55,173 bases of DNA from Streptomyces misionensis (GTDB lineage: Bacteria; Actinomycetota; Actinomycetes; Streptomycetales; Streptomycetaceae), in NCBI RefSeq assembly GCF_007896895.1, contig NZ_VOGW01000148.1, positions 1,876-57,048 on the forward strand, in the 5' to 3' direction. Each line of letters begins with the position of its first letter. The stretch's first letter is position 1. A program made the position numbers and the translations under genes. A model generated the notes under the pieces. That model made no database searches. It worked only from the letters and a program-made list of their open reading frames with translations, and was not told the DNA's origin. Of the stretch, positions 42,833 through 50,349 are shown piece after piece.

Positions 42833-42855
42833 CCCCGGGCACGAGGTGCCCGGGG
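42833..42855 (-). terminator. Hairpin between membrane protein and 65-residue gene
   Basis: Perfect 10-base arms CCCCGGGCAC and GTGCCCGGGG around GAG. Confidence 0.65.
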
Positions 42856-42869
42856 ACCGCAGGCAGCCG

Positions 42870-43247
42870 TCAGCGGCGGCCGCGGGCGCGGCGCACGGTC
42901 TCGGCGGCGCGCTTGCCGTCCTCGCCACCCACCGAGCGGACGACCGTGACGACGCCCCAGGCGCAGACGGCCGCGATCAGGGCGAGCAGGGCGAGGTTGG
43001 CGGCCATCGCGGTGAGCACCCCGACCAGCAGCGGCCCGAAGTACACCCCGGCGGCGACCGCGCCGGCGCCGACCCCGGAACCGAGCGCGATGCGCTGCAC
43101 CGTGCGGTCCGGCGGCGCCTGGTGTACGTGCTGATGGACGATCTGCGGGCCGCTGTACTGCTGCGGTGCGGCGGGAAGGTGGTCGGTGTAGGTGAAGGTG
43201 CCGTCCGGGAGTTGCACGACCCGGGGCACGTCAGGCAGCGATTCCAT
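42870..43247 (-). CDS. AICE membrane protein (spread-type, DUF6251-like)
   Basis: Encodes 125 residues. A soluble N-terminus (PRVVQLPDGTFTYTDHLP, QIVHQHVHQAPPDRTVQR) precedes two hydrophobic segments (GAGAVAAGVYFGPLLVG and NLALLALIAAVCAWGVVTVV) and a basic tail. Such proteins occur beside tra/spd genes on AICEs and are thought to help intramycelial spread. ATG 43247 follows GGAAG and overlaps the upstream RRQRL gene by 17 bases. The exact family name is from memory. Confidence 0.75.
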   Translation of the reverse strand: MESLPDVPRVVQLPDGTFTYTDHLPAAPQQYSGPQIVHQHVHQAPPDRTVQRIALGSGVGAGAVAAGVYFGPLLVGVLTAMAANLALLALIAAVCAWGVVTVVRSVGGEDGKRAAETVRRARGRR

Positions 43248-43578
43248 CCGAACTTCCTTCGGGAAAGGCGCACGGCACACACATGCCGAACGCGGAGGGG
43301 ATGACATAGCCCGCATCACGACCGCAGGCGGGGCAGATGCGGCGGGCGCGGTTGGCCTTGGCCAGGGCCGCCCGCCGGGCCGGGGTCATCGGGCGGACGG
43401 GCTTGGCGAGGTCGAGGCGGTAGAGGTAGGCGACCAGCGGCCCGCGCCGGCGGCGCGGGCGTTCGAGCTGGGCCGCCACCGGCTGGCCACCCGGCCGCAG
43501 CCCGCGGGCGCGGAGCTGTCGGCGGGTGGCGTAGCCGTCCGGGGCGAGCCGCCACCGGTAGACGGGCAGCGCGGCCAT
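43231..43578 (-). CDS. RRQRL motif-containing zinc-binding protein
   Basis: Encodes 115 residues of a family confined largely to Streptomyces mobile elements. It contains YATRRQLRARGLRPGG near residues 16-31, the namesake motif region, then RRRRGPLVAYLYRLDLAKPV and a C-terminal CPACGRDAGYVIPSAFGMC, a zinc knuckle with paired Cys. Function is unknown; the company of spread genes suggests a role in transfer. Start ATG 43578 overlaps the stop of the membrane protein gene (ATGA). Confidence 0.88.
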   Translation of the reverse strand: MAALPVYRWRLAPDGYATRRQLRARGLRPGGQPVAAQLERPRRRRGPLVAYLYRLDLAKPVRPMTPARRAALAKANRARRICPACGRDAGYVIPSAFGMCVPCAFPEGSSDGIAA

Positions 43579-44435
43579 CAGGCGACGCGCTTCCACGCCG
43601 CCCGCAGGCGGACCTCGGATGCGGAGTGGCCGGCCGCGCGGAACCGGGCGGCCATCTCCCGGTAGGACAAGGGCGGGGTGCGGCTGGTACGGATCTCATC
43701 CACCAGCGCGTCCAGTTCCGCGTCCGAGAGGGCGGGCCCCTCCAGCGCGGGCGCCGCCACGGGCTCCAGCGGGCCCCACACCGGGAGTTCCCAGCGGGGT
43801 GTGACACCGGGTGTGACGCGGCCCGTCACGCTGGTCAGCGCCCTGCCGGTCTCCTCGCCCGCACGGGCCCGCTCCAGCGTCGACCACGCCTCGGCGAGGG
43901 TCTGTGCGGTCTCGGCCTGGACGCGTGCGACGCGTGCCCCGGCCCCCGTCACGGCCGTCAGCCGGGTCTCCTCGGTGGCCGCCTCCGCACGAAGCCGGGC
44001 GCGGGCTACGGCCGCCTCGTCGCGGGCCTCCTGTTGAATGCCGCGGATCGCGTCCAGCGCGGTCGGGGTCAGCGCGGTGCGCTCCCACAGCCCGTGGACC
44101 AGCCACAGCGCCTTCGCCGCGACGGGCAGCCACGCCACCGCCAGCCACGCCGCGGCGTGACCGTCGGCGGTGAGGGCGTGTGCGACGAGGACACCGGTTG
44201 CGATCAGGCCGAAGCCCCAGCCGACACCGGTCACGGTGTTGCTGTGGTCGCCCTGCGCGGCGAGGCGGCGTTCGTAGGCGAGGGTGGCCAGCCAGCCGCC
44301 GTCGATCCCGAGACCGACGACCAGGGCGACCGGCCACGGCACCGCCGCCCCCAGCCACATCACCACCACGGCCAGGGTCAGCACCATGGACACCGCCGTC
44401 ATCGTGACGGCGGGCAGTGCGGTCTTGGCTTTCAC
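43578..44435 (-). CDS. Spread-type membrane protein with C-terminal HTH-like region
   Basis: Encodes 285 residues. Four membrane helices fill residues 1-115 (VTMTAVSMVLTLAVVVMWLG, ALVVGLGIDGGWLATLAY and others), followed by a long helical coil (residues 120-200) and a C-terminal HTH-like ELDALVDEIRTSRTPPLSYR then FRAAGHSASEVRLRAA. This layout is typical of AICE spd/DUF2637-like proteins. GTG 44435 overlaps the GGDEF gene stop (GTGA), and its own stop overlaps the RRQRL start, so it belongs to the same coupled operon. Confidence 0.82.
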   Translation of the reverse strand: MKAKTALPAVTMTAVSMVLTLAVVVMWLGAAVPWPVALVVGLGIDGGWLATLAYERRLAAQGDHSNTVTGVGWGFGLIATGVLVAHALTADGHAAAWLAVAWLPVAAKALWLVHGLWERTALTPTALDAIRGIQQEARDEAAVARARLRAEAATEETRLTAVTGAGARVARVQAETAQTLAEAWSTLERARAGEETGRALTSVTGRVTPGVTPRWELPVWGPLEPVAAPALEGPALSDAELDALVDEIRTSRTPPLSYREMAARFRAAGHSASEVRLRAAWKRVA

Positions 44436-45112
44436 GCCGCCTCCCTGTGGTGAGGGGCGTGGGTGCCGGGGCGTCCGGTGCGCCGTCCGGCGGTCGTCGT
44501 GCAGCGTGGCTCGCTGGCGCCGGGGTAGTTCCAGCCCCCGCCGGCGCGTTTGGCCACGTACATGGCCTCATCGGCCAGGCGCAGCAGCACCGGCAGCATC
44601 GCCGCGCCGGCCGGGCGGGCCTTCTCGGTGAGGTCGCTGGACAGGGCGGCGCCGATGGAGGCGCCGACGGTGAGGTCACGGCCCCCGTAGGTGAACGGGG
44701 AGGTGATCGCGCCGTGCAGTGCGTTCAGCAACCACGGCAGCGTGAACGGCTCCTCCAGCGGCACGACGGCGGCGAACTCGTCCCCGCCCAGCCGGGCCGC
44801 AACAGCCCCCCGCTTCTCGGCGAGTGCGTCATTCAGACTCGCAGCGGTGGCACGGATCGCCTCATCGCCGGCGGCGTGCCCGAAGGTGTCGTTGAGGGCC
44901 TTGAACCCGTCGAGGTCGACCAGCACAACCGCCGTGTGCGGGCGGCGGGCCAGCACCCGGGCCGCCCTCCGTTCGAACGGGGCCCGGGTCCACAGCCCCG
45001 ACAGCAGGTCCCGGCGCGCGGCCGACAACCGGCGGCGCATCCACAGCCCGTGGACACCCCACCCACCGGCCAGCGGCCCGGCCGCCGACACCATGGTCAG
45101 CAGATCGGTCAC
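44432..45112 (-). CDS. GGDEF domain protein (probable diguanylate cyclase)
   Basis: Encodes 226 residues with one N-terminal TM or amphipathic segment (residues 5-25) and a GGDEF domain. The catalytic features are all present: VDLDGFKALNDTFGHAAGDE (DLDGFK at residues 66-71) and RLGGDEFAAVV (GGDEF at 109-113), plus YVAKRAGGG near the end. The RxxD inhibitory site five residues before GGDEF is absent, so feedback control by c-di-GMP is probably missing. It would make c-di-GMP, which in Streptomyces controls BldD and development; another cyclic dinucleotide cannot be excluded. GTG 45112 overlaps the stop of the DUF6303-like gene. Confidence 0.9.
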   Translation of the reverse strand: MTDLLTMVSAAGPLAGGWGVHGLWMRRRLSAARRDLLSGLWTRAPFERRAARVLARRPHTAVVLVDLDGFKALNDTFGHAAGDEAIRATAASLNDALAEKRGAVAARLGGDEFAAVVPLEEPFTLPWLLNALHGAITSPFTYGGRDLTVGASIGAALSSDLTEKARPAGAAMLPVLLRLADEAMYVAKRAGGGWNYPGASEPRCTTTAGRRTGRPGTHAPHHREAA

Positions 45113-45381
45113 GCCGCACCGCCCATCGGCTCGACGTCCACCGACGCCAGCAGCTCCACGCGGTCCATGACCCCGCTGGGGAGTTCCTGCCACTCCCACT
45201 CGGCGCTGTCCGCGACGCGGTAGCCGAGCAGGGCCAGCGCCTCCACCCGCTCCTGCAAGGTCGGCACCGGCCCGGTGCGCTCGAAGGGGTGCTCGGGCCA
45301 GTCCATGCTCATCCCGCCGGTGACGACGTACACCTCCCACTCACCGCAGAAGCTGTTCGTCAGACGCGCGCTGCACTTCAC
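45109..45381 (-). CDS. DUF6303-like protein
   Basis: Encodes 90 residues, of which I recall relatives named DUF6303 on Streptomyces elements. It is soluble: ARLTNSFCGEWEVYVVTGG, then RTGPVPTLQERVEALALLGY and WEWQELPSG, with a compact alpha/beta look. GTG 45381 overlaps the effector gene stop (GTGA) and its stop overlaps the GGDEF start (GTGA), so it sits between the two in a coupled chain. Some would start it at the inner ATG (MSMDWPEHPF), but the coupled GTG is more convincing. Confidence 0.75.
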   Translation of the reverse strand: MKCSARLTNSFCGEWEVYVVTGGMSMDWPEHPFERTGPVPTLQERVEALALLGYRVADSAEWEWQELPSGVMDRVELLASVDVEPMGGAA

Positions 45382-45827
45382 GCCGCACCCCCGAAGGTGA
45401 GCACGGCGGCGAGGACGAGCAGGGCGCCGCCGGCCAGGGTGAGGTCGACCGCGCGGCGCAGACCGGCGAACTTCCGCACGGCGAGGCGGGACAGGCCCGC
45501 GATGTCGGCGGCGAGGTCCTGGGAGAGGGCGTCGGTGATCTGCTCGGGGGTGAGGGTGGCCCACAGCGGGAAGCCGTGCCGGCCGCCCAGGTGGGGGCGG
45601 ACCGACCACAGCAGCAGCCCGGCCGCCACCAGAAGCAGCCCCATACCGGCGCCGCCGACCAGGCGGGCGGGCCCGGTGAGGTGGAGGCCGCTACCGACGC
45701 TCCACCCGCCGGCCAGCACGGCGCCGACGAAGGCGAGGAGAAGACTGGTCTTGCTGTCCGTCCGCGAGATCTCCGCCCTCACCTCGGCGTGCGCGGCCGT
45801 CAGGGTCTGTCCGGTCGTGGTGCTCAT
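45378..45827 (-). CDS. Pycsar system effector-like transmembrane protein (PycTM)
   Basis: Encodes 149 residues of the family annotated as Pycsar system effector (formerly DUF5706). Three hydrophobic segments are seen: LLLAFVGAVLAGGWSVGSG, ARLVGGAGMGLLLVAAGLLL and the C-terminal TLAGGALLVLAAVLTF, with ISRTDSKTSLLLAF ahead of the first and FPLWATLTPEQITDALSQDL between them, as in family members. True Pycsar effectors are opened by cCMP or cUMP and damage the membrane in phage defence. No class III cyclase lies next to it; the GGDEF gene does. Overlaps DUF6284-like and DUF6303-like genes by four bases each. Confidence 0.8.
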   Translation of the reverse strand: MSTTTGQTLTAAHAEVRAEISRTDSKTSLLLAFVGAVLAGGWSVGSGLHLTGPARLVGGAGMGLLLVAAGLLLWSVRPHLGGRHGFPLWATLTPEQITDALSQDLAADIAGLSRLAVRKFAGLRRAVDLTLAGGALLVLAAVLTFGGAA

Positions 45828-46093
45828 GCGGCACCCCCCGGCAGGCTGGCCGCGGCGGTGCGGTTCGCCAGCGCCGCCCGCTCCGCCAGGACCCGGCGAC
45901 GGGCCCGGCGGATGCGGCGGGCGTCCAGCTCGCTCGGCGTGCGGTCCAGGGTGGTGATCTGCGCGTCCAGCAGGTCGACGTCCGCCAGGATCAGCGGCAT
46001 CTCCTCCTCGATCGCGTCCAGCTCCGCGCTGGTCGGCTCGATCCAGTCGGCGAACGCGGTAACAGCGTCCTGAACAGTGACGATGTGACTCAT
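45824..46093 (-). CDS. DUF6284-like protein
   Basis: Encodes 89 residues: HIVTVQDAVTAFADWIEP, ELDAIEEEMPLILADVDLLD, then RRIRRARRRVLAERAAL; helical and charged. Similar proteins are known as DUF6284 on Streptomyces elements. It opens the operon that runs down to the spread genes, with ATG 46093 and a stop overlapping the effector ATG (ATGA). Confidence 0.78.
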   Translation of the reverse strand: MSHIVTVQDAVTAFADWIEPTSAELDAIEEEMPLILADVDLLDAQITTLDRTPSELDARRIRRARRRVLAERAALANRTAAASLPGGAA

Positions 46094-46132
46094 TGGGTCG
46101 TGGTCTCCCTCGAAGGTGAAGCGGCCCGAACA

Positions 46133-46162
46133 GCGCCCCCGGAGTTGCCGCTCCGGGGGCGC
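46133..46162 (-). terminator. Hairpin between 52-residue gene and signalling/spread operon
   Basis: Perfect 12-base arms GCGCCCCCGGAG and CTCCGGGGGCGC around TTGCCG. It may attenuate transcription from the upstream promoter region. Confidence 0.7.
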
Positions 46163-46190
46163 GCGCCGTTCTGTGAGTGGGCGGGTGTGG

Positions 46191-46349
46191 TCAGCCGTTC
46201 TTGGGCTTCGTGCCGAACTCGGAGTGCAGCTCCGACGTGACGTCCTTGCACTCGCCGCGCTCCATGCGGTCGTAGATCTTCTGGCCCTTGGCGAAGGCAT
46301 CCGCGCTGGTCAGGTCGGAAGCCTTCGACTCCTGCTTCTTGCCGAACAT
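46191..46349 (-). CDS. Small hypothetical AICE protein
   Basis: Encodes 52 residues: MFGKKQESKASDLTSADAFA, KGQKIYDRMERGECKDVT and a short tail ending in KPKNG. It is soluble, Lys-rich and unrecognised. The ATG at 46349 follows AGGGAGTTCGG, a good ribosome-binding site. It is the first gene leftward of the gntR divergent promoter region and is probably transcribed from it; a hairpin follows the stop. Confidence 0.72.
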   Translation of the reverse strand: MFGKKQESKASDLTSADAFAKGQKIYDRMERGECKDVTSELHSEFGTKPKNG

Positions 46350-46773
46350 CCGAACTCCCTGGGTGTCGTGAGTGGACGGGCCCGGCCGCCCCGTGGGCGG
46401 TCCCGGCTCCCCTCAGCGCTGCTCGTACGAGACGAGCAGCGGAGGCAACCGGCCGCAGCGATGCCGCGGAGATTGAGTCGCGCTGTACCTCACACGGGGA
46501 CCCCGTGTGGCCGCCTACTTGGCCGAGGAGAGGCGGCGTGATCCCCATTCAGTTGTCAAAGAACCTGCGCTTCCTTCGTACTCACCCCATCTGAGCTGGG
46601 GCTTTCCTCCAGGCGTGCTTGTACAGCAAAGCCGTACGTGCCACCCCATCCGACTTGTCTGGAGGAGTGCCGTGGCAAGAGATTGCCCGAGTCGGGCTTG
46701 GAGAGTCAAGCCCCCTGGTCTAACTTGTACGGAGGAGTCGGACAGAGGGGTTGCCTTGGCAGTACGACGTGGC
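46350..46773. promoter_or_regulatory. Divergent promoter/operator region of gntR and the transfer operon
   Basis: Contains no gene. It holds a 10-base dyad CGCTGCTCGT/ACGAGCAGCG with a five-base spacer (46417-46441), a 19-base palindrome CACACGGGG-A-CCCCGTGTG (46491-46509), and two direct copies of ACTTGT-N2-GGAGGAGT at 46653 and 46723, 70 bases apart; GCTTGTACAG near 46617 is similar. These are candidate sites for the KorSA-like GntR repressor. Confidence 0.55.
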
Positions 46774-47532
46774 ATGACGAAGGCGCAGGAAATCGCCTAT
46801 GACCTGCGAGAACAGATTCGGTCTGGCAGGCTGACACCAGGCATGGCGCTGCCCAGCGAATCCAAGATGATGAGTCAGTACGGCTACAGCCGCGAGACCA
46901 TCCGTGCCGGCGTACGCCTCCTGATCGAGGAAGGCTTGGTCGTCGCCGGGCAGGGACAGGGCAAGTACATCCGCGAGGACTACCCCCCTGTCGTGTGGAA
47001 CTGGACGACGTTGGAGAGTCGGAGCCGTCACGCCAACGCGGTGGAAGGGCGAACGGCTGGAGACCAGTGGGCGAGCGCGATCGCCGAGAACGGAAACGCT
47101 CCCCGCCAAGAGATCTCGGTGTCCATCGTTGTGCCCCCGCCTCACGTCCGAGAACGCCTTGGGCTCCCCGCAGACGGATTGGCCGTGGCGCGCAAGCGCG
47201 TCCGGTACATAGACAACCGGCCCTATGCGCTCGCCGACTCGTACTTCCCTCAGGAACTCGTGTCTGGCACGCCGTTGATGGAGCCCCGGGATGTCTCCGC
47301 CCCCGGCGGGGTTCTCGCCTCCGTGGGACTCGTGCAGACCAAGTACGTGGACGAGATTTCAGTCCGTATGCCGACTCACCAGGAAGCGGAGCAACTTGGC
47401 CTTCCCGCAGCTACTCCAGTCGCAGAGCACACCCGAACGGGCTATGACGCGGATGATCGCCCTCTCCGCTGCATGGTCACCATCCTCCCCGGAGACAGGC
47501 ACAAGATCCTCTATGAAGTCAGCACGGACTGA
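46774..47532 (+). CDS. GntR family regulator (KorSA-like)
   Basis: Repressor of about 252 residues that would control transfer and replication genes of the element, as KorSA does on pSAM2. The winged helix reads TKAQEIAYDLREQIRSGRLT, LPSESKMMSQYGYSRETIRA and GVRLLIEEGLVVAGQGQGKY; the C-terminal UTRA ligand domain spans residues 80-252 (RQEISVSIVVPPPHVRERLG, YALADSYFPQELV). Start choice is unsure: ATG 46774 gives the family N-terminus; TTG 46756 and GTG 46672 (with GGAGGAG) are upstream in frame. It overlaps the acetyltransferase gene by 20 bases. Confidence 0.88.
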   Translation: MTKAQEIAYDLREQIRSGRLTPGMALPSESKMMSQYGYSRETIRAGVRLLIEEGLVVAGQGQGKYIREDYPPVVWNWTTLESRSRHANAVEGRTAGDQWASAIAENGNAPRQEISVSIVVPPPHVRERLGLPADGLAVARKRVRYIDNRPYALADSYFPQELVSGTPLMEPRDVSAPGGVLASVGLVQTKYVDEISVRMPTHQEAEQLGLPAATPVAEHTRTGYDADDRPLRCMVTILPGDRHKILYEVSTD

Positions 47533-48178
47533 GTACCTTCGCCCCGCAGCGGCGGAGGATGTACCCGCCCTACTGGACCTGCGAGCAGAAGCCGAAGGGT
47601 GGCTGCGCACCAAGGGAACCGACCAGTGGAGCGACCCAGAGACCGGCGAACGCGCCATTTCGAAGTGGCGCGCGAGCATAGACGAGGGACGGGCATGGGT
47701 CGTCATTGGTGAGCGGGGCGACGTACTCGCCACCGTGAGCCGTGGCCCTGTCGACCGGGACTTCTGGACCGATGCCGATCGACCCGAGACCGCCTTGTAC
47801 CTCTACAAGTTGATCGTTGCTCGTGAGGCGTCTGGTCGGCAGCTCGGAACGCGGCTCATCGACTGGATGTCCCGCCTCGCTGCCCTGGAAGGGCGGAACT
47901 GGGTGCGCATCGACACCTGGCGCACGAACACCGGGCTGCACGCCTACTACGAACGGTTGGGGTTCGAGCACGTACGCACCGAGGCGCCTTCCCAAAGGCG
48001 CTCAGGGTGGCTCGCTCAGCGCCGGGCGGGAGCGATAGTCCTGCCCGATGACCTTTTGCCTGTCGGCCCGTGTGGCGGGTCCCACGGGGATGCCATGACT
48101 CTCCGCGACGTGCCACACCAGCGAGTGGAGGCAGACGGTAAGGGCAGCTTGACCAGCGAAGATGAGACGGCACGCTGA
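47513..48178 (+). CDS. GNAT family N-acetyltransferase
   Basis: Encodes 221 residues. GNAT motifs are LYLYKLIVAREASGRQLGTR (acetyl-CoA loop QLGTR) and RIDTWRTNTGLHAYYERLGFEHV. The N-terminus TEYLRPAAAEDVPALLDLRA is typical. The last 50 residues have no family features. It begins 20 bases before the gntR stop with ATG 47513 and weak ribosome-binding sequence, so it is probably translated from the gntR message. GntR-GNAT pairs recur on Streptomyces AICEs; the substrate is unknown. Confidence 0.85.
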   Translation: MKSARTEYLRPAAAEDVPALLDLRAEAEGWLRTKGTDQWSDPETGERAISKWRASIDEGRAWVVIGERGDVLATVSRGPVDRDFWTDADRPETALYLYKLIVAREASGRQLGTRLIDWMSRLAALEGRNWVRIDTWRTNTGLHAYYERLGFEHVRTEAPSQRRSGWLAQRRAGAIVLPDDLLPVGPCGGSHGDAMTLRDVPHQRVEADGKGSLTSEDETAR

Positions 48179-48313
48179 CATCAATGCCTGACATCAACAG
48201 CCACGTACTTCGGAGGACGATGCTGGACCAGCATCGCGCCCCTGCCCTATGCGGGCGGTGCTTCGCGGCTGGTTGACGCCCCACGAATCCCGGGTGAATG
48301 CGCCTACATCTCT

Positions 48314-48430
48314 ATGCGGTCGATCGAGACGGAAGCGAAAGCACGTGAGATCGCGGCTGCGTTCCACGCTGCTCTGCACGGAATCCGACAGCTATACATC
48401 GCCGTTCCGAGTCAGCGCGGAAGTGCCTAG
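48314..48430 (+). other. Possible small gene or coding remnant after acetyltransferase gene
   Basis: A frame in phase with the upstream acetyltransferase stays open after its stop and reads like protein: CAYISMRSIETEAKAREIAA then FHAALHGIRQLYIAVPSQRG. From the only canonical ATG (48314) it encodes 38 residues. It may be a degraded gene. Otherwise the 420-base gap 48,179-48,598 holds only a terminator. Confidence 0.25.
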
Positions 48431-48524
48431 CCTCCGAGGCCCGAAGGCTCCGGATCTCTGGTCGGCTAGCCCAGCGCTGGTGGAGAGTGAGCAAGCGTAG
48501 CCTGCATGGGGCTCCTGACGACAA

Positions 48525-48566
48525 CCTCTGAAGCCCCTGCCACCTGGGCGGCAGGGGCTTCAGAGG
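48525..48566. terminator. Bidirectional terminator
   Basis: Perfect 17-base arms (CCTCTGAAGCCCCTGCC and complement) around an eight-base loop, between the rightward acetyltransferase gene and the leftward ImmA/IrrE gene. Confidence 0.88.
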
Positions 48567-48598
48567 TTATTGCTCGTCAGTGCCTTAAGCCCGCCGCG

Positions 48599-49654
48599 CT
48601 ACCGCACCAGACGTAGCCCATTGCGGCTCGGAGTGCTGATCTCTGCTTCGAGATCTTCTTCAATCATTCCAGTCACTTGAGACAGCTCGCCCGTCGAGTA
48701 TTCATGCTCTTCGACGTGAATCCGGAGCATCTCCTTGTAAATCTGTGGCTCTTCCCGCTGGATGGGGGCCGGTTCGCTCGCTAGATACCCAGCCTTGTTC
48801 ATGTAGGCATGAAGGCTGCGGGAGCGAGCTTGTGAGATGATCCCCAAGTGTTCGGCCCTAATGATCAGCGATTGCATCGGCACTCGCCAATACGGCTTAA
48901 GTGCTGCCGCTTTTCGAACGTCAATGCCGCCCAGATCTTTGGCGATCTCGGCGGCTGGCATCAGTAGTTCTTCAGCGAAGGAGTCCGCTTCCTTTTCCGC
49001 TGTCTCGCGGGGCGGTTCCCCTTCGTGCATAACCATATGCCCGATCTCGTGCGCGAGTACAAATCGCTGCCTTTCTGGGCTTAGAGTGCTATTTAGAACG
49101 AATAGCGGTCCAGCTCCCGGATGCCACACGCTGATCGCATTAATGCGGTGAGTTTCGAAGTCGCGGAGCAACACGGTGCCACCTGCGGCCTCGACGATAT
49201 TGACCAGGTTGGGTACGGGCCCCATAGGCAGTCGCCAGGCAGCACGAACACGGCGAGCCACCTCGGCCGCCGTGCCAACATCGTCAATATCGATTCGCGG
49301 GATAGTAAGTGACGTGTCTACTGCAATGCCGTCACTAAGACGTACTAGCCGCATGCGAAGTAGGTTCACACGGGCTTGGATCTTACGCAGAGTCCTTTGG
49401 GAAAGGCTCTGCTGCTTACGGTGGAAGAAGCTGGCGCTTCCGAAGCCGTAAATTTCCTCTTGCCAAGTCAGCAGCTCGGGCGTTACTCGCAATACCTTCG
49501 CCACTTGAGACACGTCCGCCTCAGGCAAGGGGCGCAGCCCATTCTCAGCCTTGCTGAGAGTCGACTGCGCCAACCCAGTAGCCTTAGCAAGATCTTGTTG
49601 CGTAAGACCCTGCGCCTCCCGCGCCAGAACTAGCATGCGCGGATTGATGCTCAT
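48599..49654 (-). CDS. XRE regulator fused to ImmA/IrrE metallo-endopeptidase
   Basis: Encodes 351 residues. The N-terminal XRE helix-turn-helix is LAREAQGLTQQDLAKATGLA with STLSKAENGLRPLPEADVSQ (residues 8-55). The peptidase domain has FVLAHEIGHMVMHEGEPP with the zinc motif HEIGH near residues 201-205 and a later Glu in EKEADSFAEELLMPA. ImmA-type enzymes cleave repressors after stress and switch on mobile elements; fused XRE-ImmA proteins often regulate their own operon. ATG 49654 overlaps the stop of the upstream gene (ATGA). G+C is visibly lower than in the surrounding element, so this block came from elsewhere. Confidence 0.9.
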   Translation of the reverse strand: MSINPRMLVLAREAQGLTQQDLAKATGLAQSTLSKAENGLRPLPEADVSQVAKVLRVTPELLTWQEEIYGFGSASFFHRKQQSLSQRTLRKIQARVNLLRMRLVRLSDGIAVDTSLTIPRIDIDDVGTAAEVARRVRAAWRLPMGPVPNLVNIVEAAGGTVLLRDFETHRINAISVWHPGAGPLFVLNSTLSPERQRFVLAHEIGHMVMHEGEPPRETAEKEADSFAEELLMPAAEIAKDLGGIDVRKAAALKPYWRVPMQSLIIRAEHLGIISQARSRSLHAYMNKAGYLASEPAPIQREEPQIYKEMLRIHVEEHEYSTGELSQVTGMIEEDLEAEISTPSRNGLRLVR

Positions 49655-50349
49655 TTGTTCTCGCTTGTCTCCTCCGCCGGTGCCTTCCGCGTGCTGCGGA
49701 TGACTGGCCTCGGCCCGTCTGTAGGAGCAGTGGACATCGGAATTGTGACTCCGCTCTCTCCCGTATCCGGGATGATTTCGATGGGTGCCCAAAGGTGCTC
49801 GCCATCGATAGTGCACGTTATCGCAAGCTTTTCCAGGTCGACCTCGAACTTGTCCAGCAAGTATCCGGCAACCAGGTGGGTCATCGGTTCTATTTCGCTG
49901 TCAAATTCAAGAGCCTGCACTTGGAAAGCACGAGCCTGGCTAGTAGGTATTCCGCTGGTCCTCAGCTTGCTACCCCGGAACTTCTTGAAGCGAATTGCGA
50001 GACGGTCATGGATTTGAATTATGAGAAATCCACGCTCCTCTCGAACCCGCACATGCTCGATCCCAAGAAACTGCGTCACGGCTTCGGCCTTAATGAAGTC
50101 GTAGAGCGCGTTTGCTCGGGTGCGAGGCGACACGTCGGCAGGCGAGCCGTCCAGCTTCTTAAGCCACTCCTTCCAGCGCTCCCACGCGTTGCGGAAGCAC
50201 TGGTCGAACCGGTCCTGATGGGGCTGAAGCAGCCGCACACACGAAGCCCTGTCCATGGGCATCCCGTTAGGCACGTGATCAGCATGGCAGGTTGCAGAAG
50301 GCCCGTCAAATATTCCACAGATGATTCCAAGGCTCACATTTTCGGACAT
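49651..50349 (-). CDS. Unknown protein paired with XRE-ImmA/IrrE metallopeptidase
   Basis: Encodes 232 residues that I cannot place. No TM segment. The N-terminal half is helical with CFRNAWERWKEWLKKLDGS and TRANALYDFIKAEAVTQFLG; the centre has a beta-rich stretch GFLIIQIHDRLAIRFKKFRG, and AITCTIDGEHLWAPIEIIPD near the end precedes a Lys/Glu tail. ATG 50349 gives MSENVSLGIICGIFDG; the frame extends upstream without support. It overlaps the metallopeptidase gene by four bases, so the two proteins are made together, as in toxin/defence pairs where the ImmA partner is a target or effector. Confidence 0.72.
   Translation of the reverse strand: MSENVSLGIICGIFDGPSATCHADHVPNGMPMDRASCVRLLQPHQDRFDQCFRNAWERWKEWLKKLDGSPADVSPRTRANALYDFIKAEAVTQFLGIEHVRVREERGFLIIQIHDRLAIRFKKFRGSKLRTSGIPTSQARAFQVQALEFDSEIEPMTHLVAGYLLDKFEVDLEKLAITCTIDGEHLWAPIEIIPDTGESGVTIPMSTAPTDGPRPVIRSTRKAPAEETSENK

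Noticed and set aside
44432..45827. Complete Pycsar phage defence system
   Set aside because: There is a Pycsar-type effector but no class III pyrimidine cyclase; the neighbouring cyclase-like gene is GGDEF. Reported only as a hypothesis.
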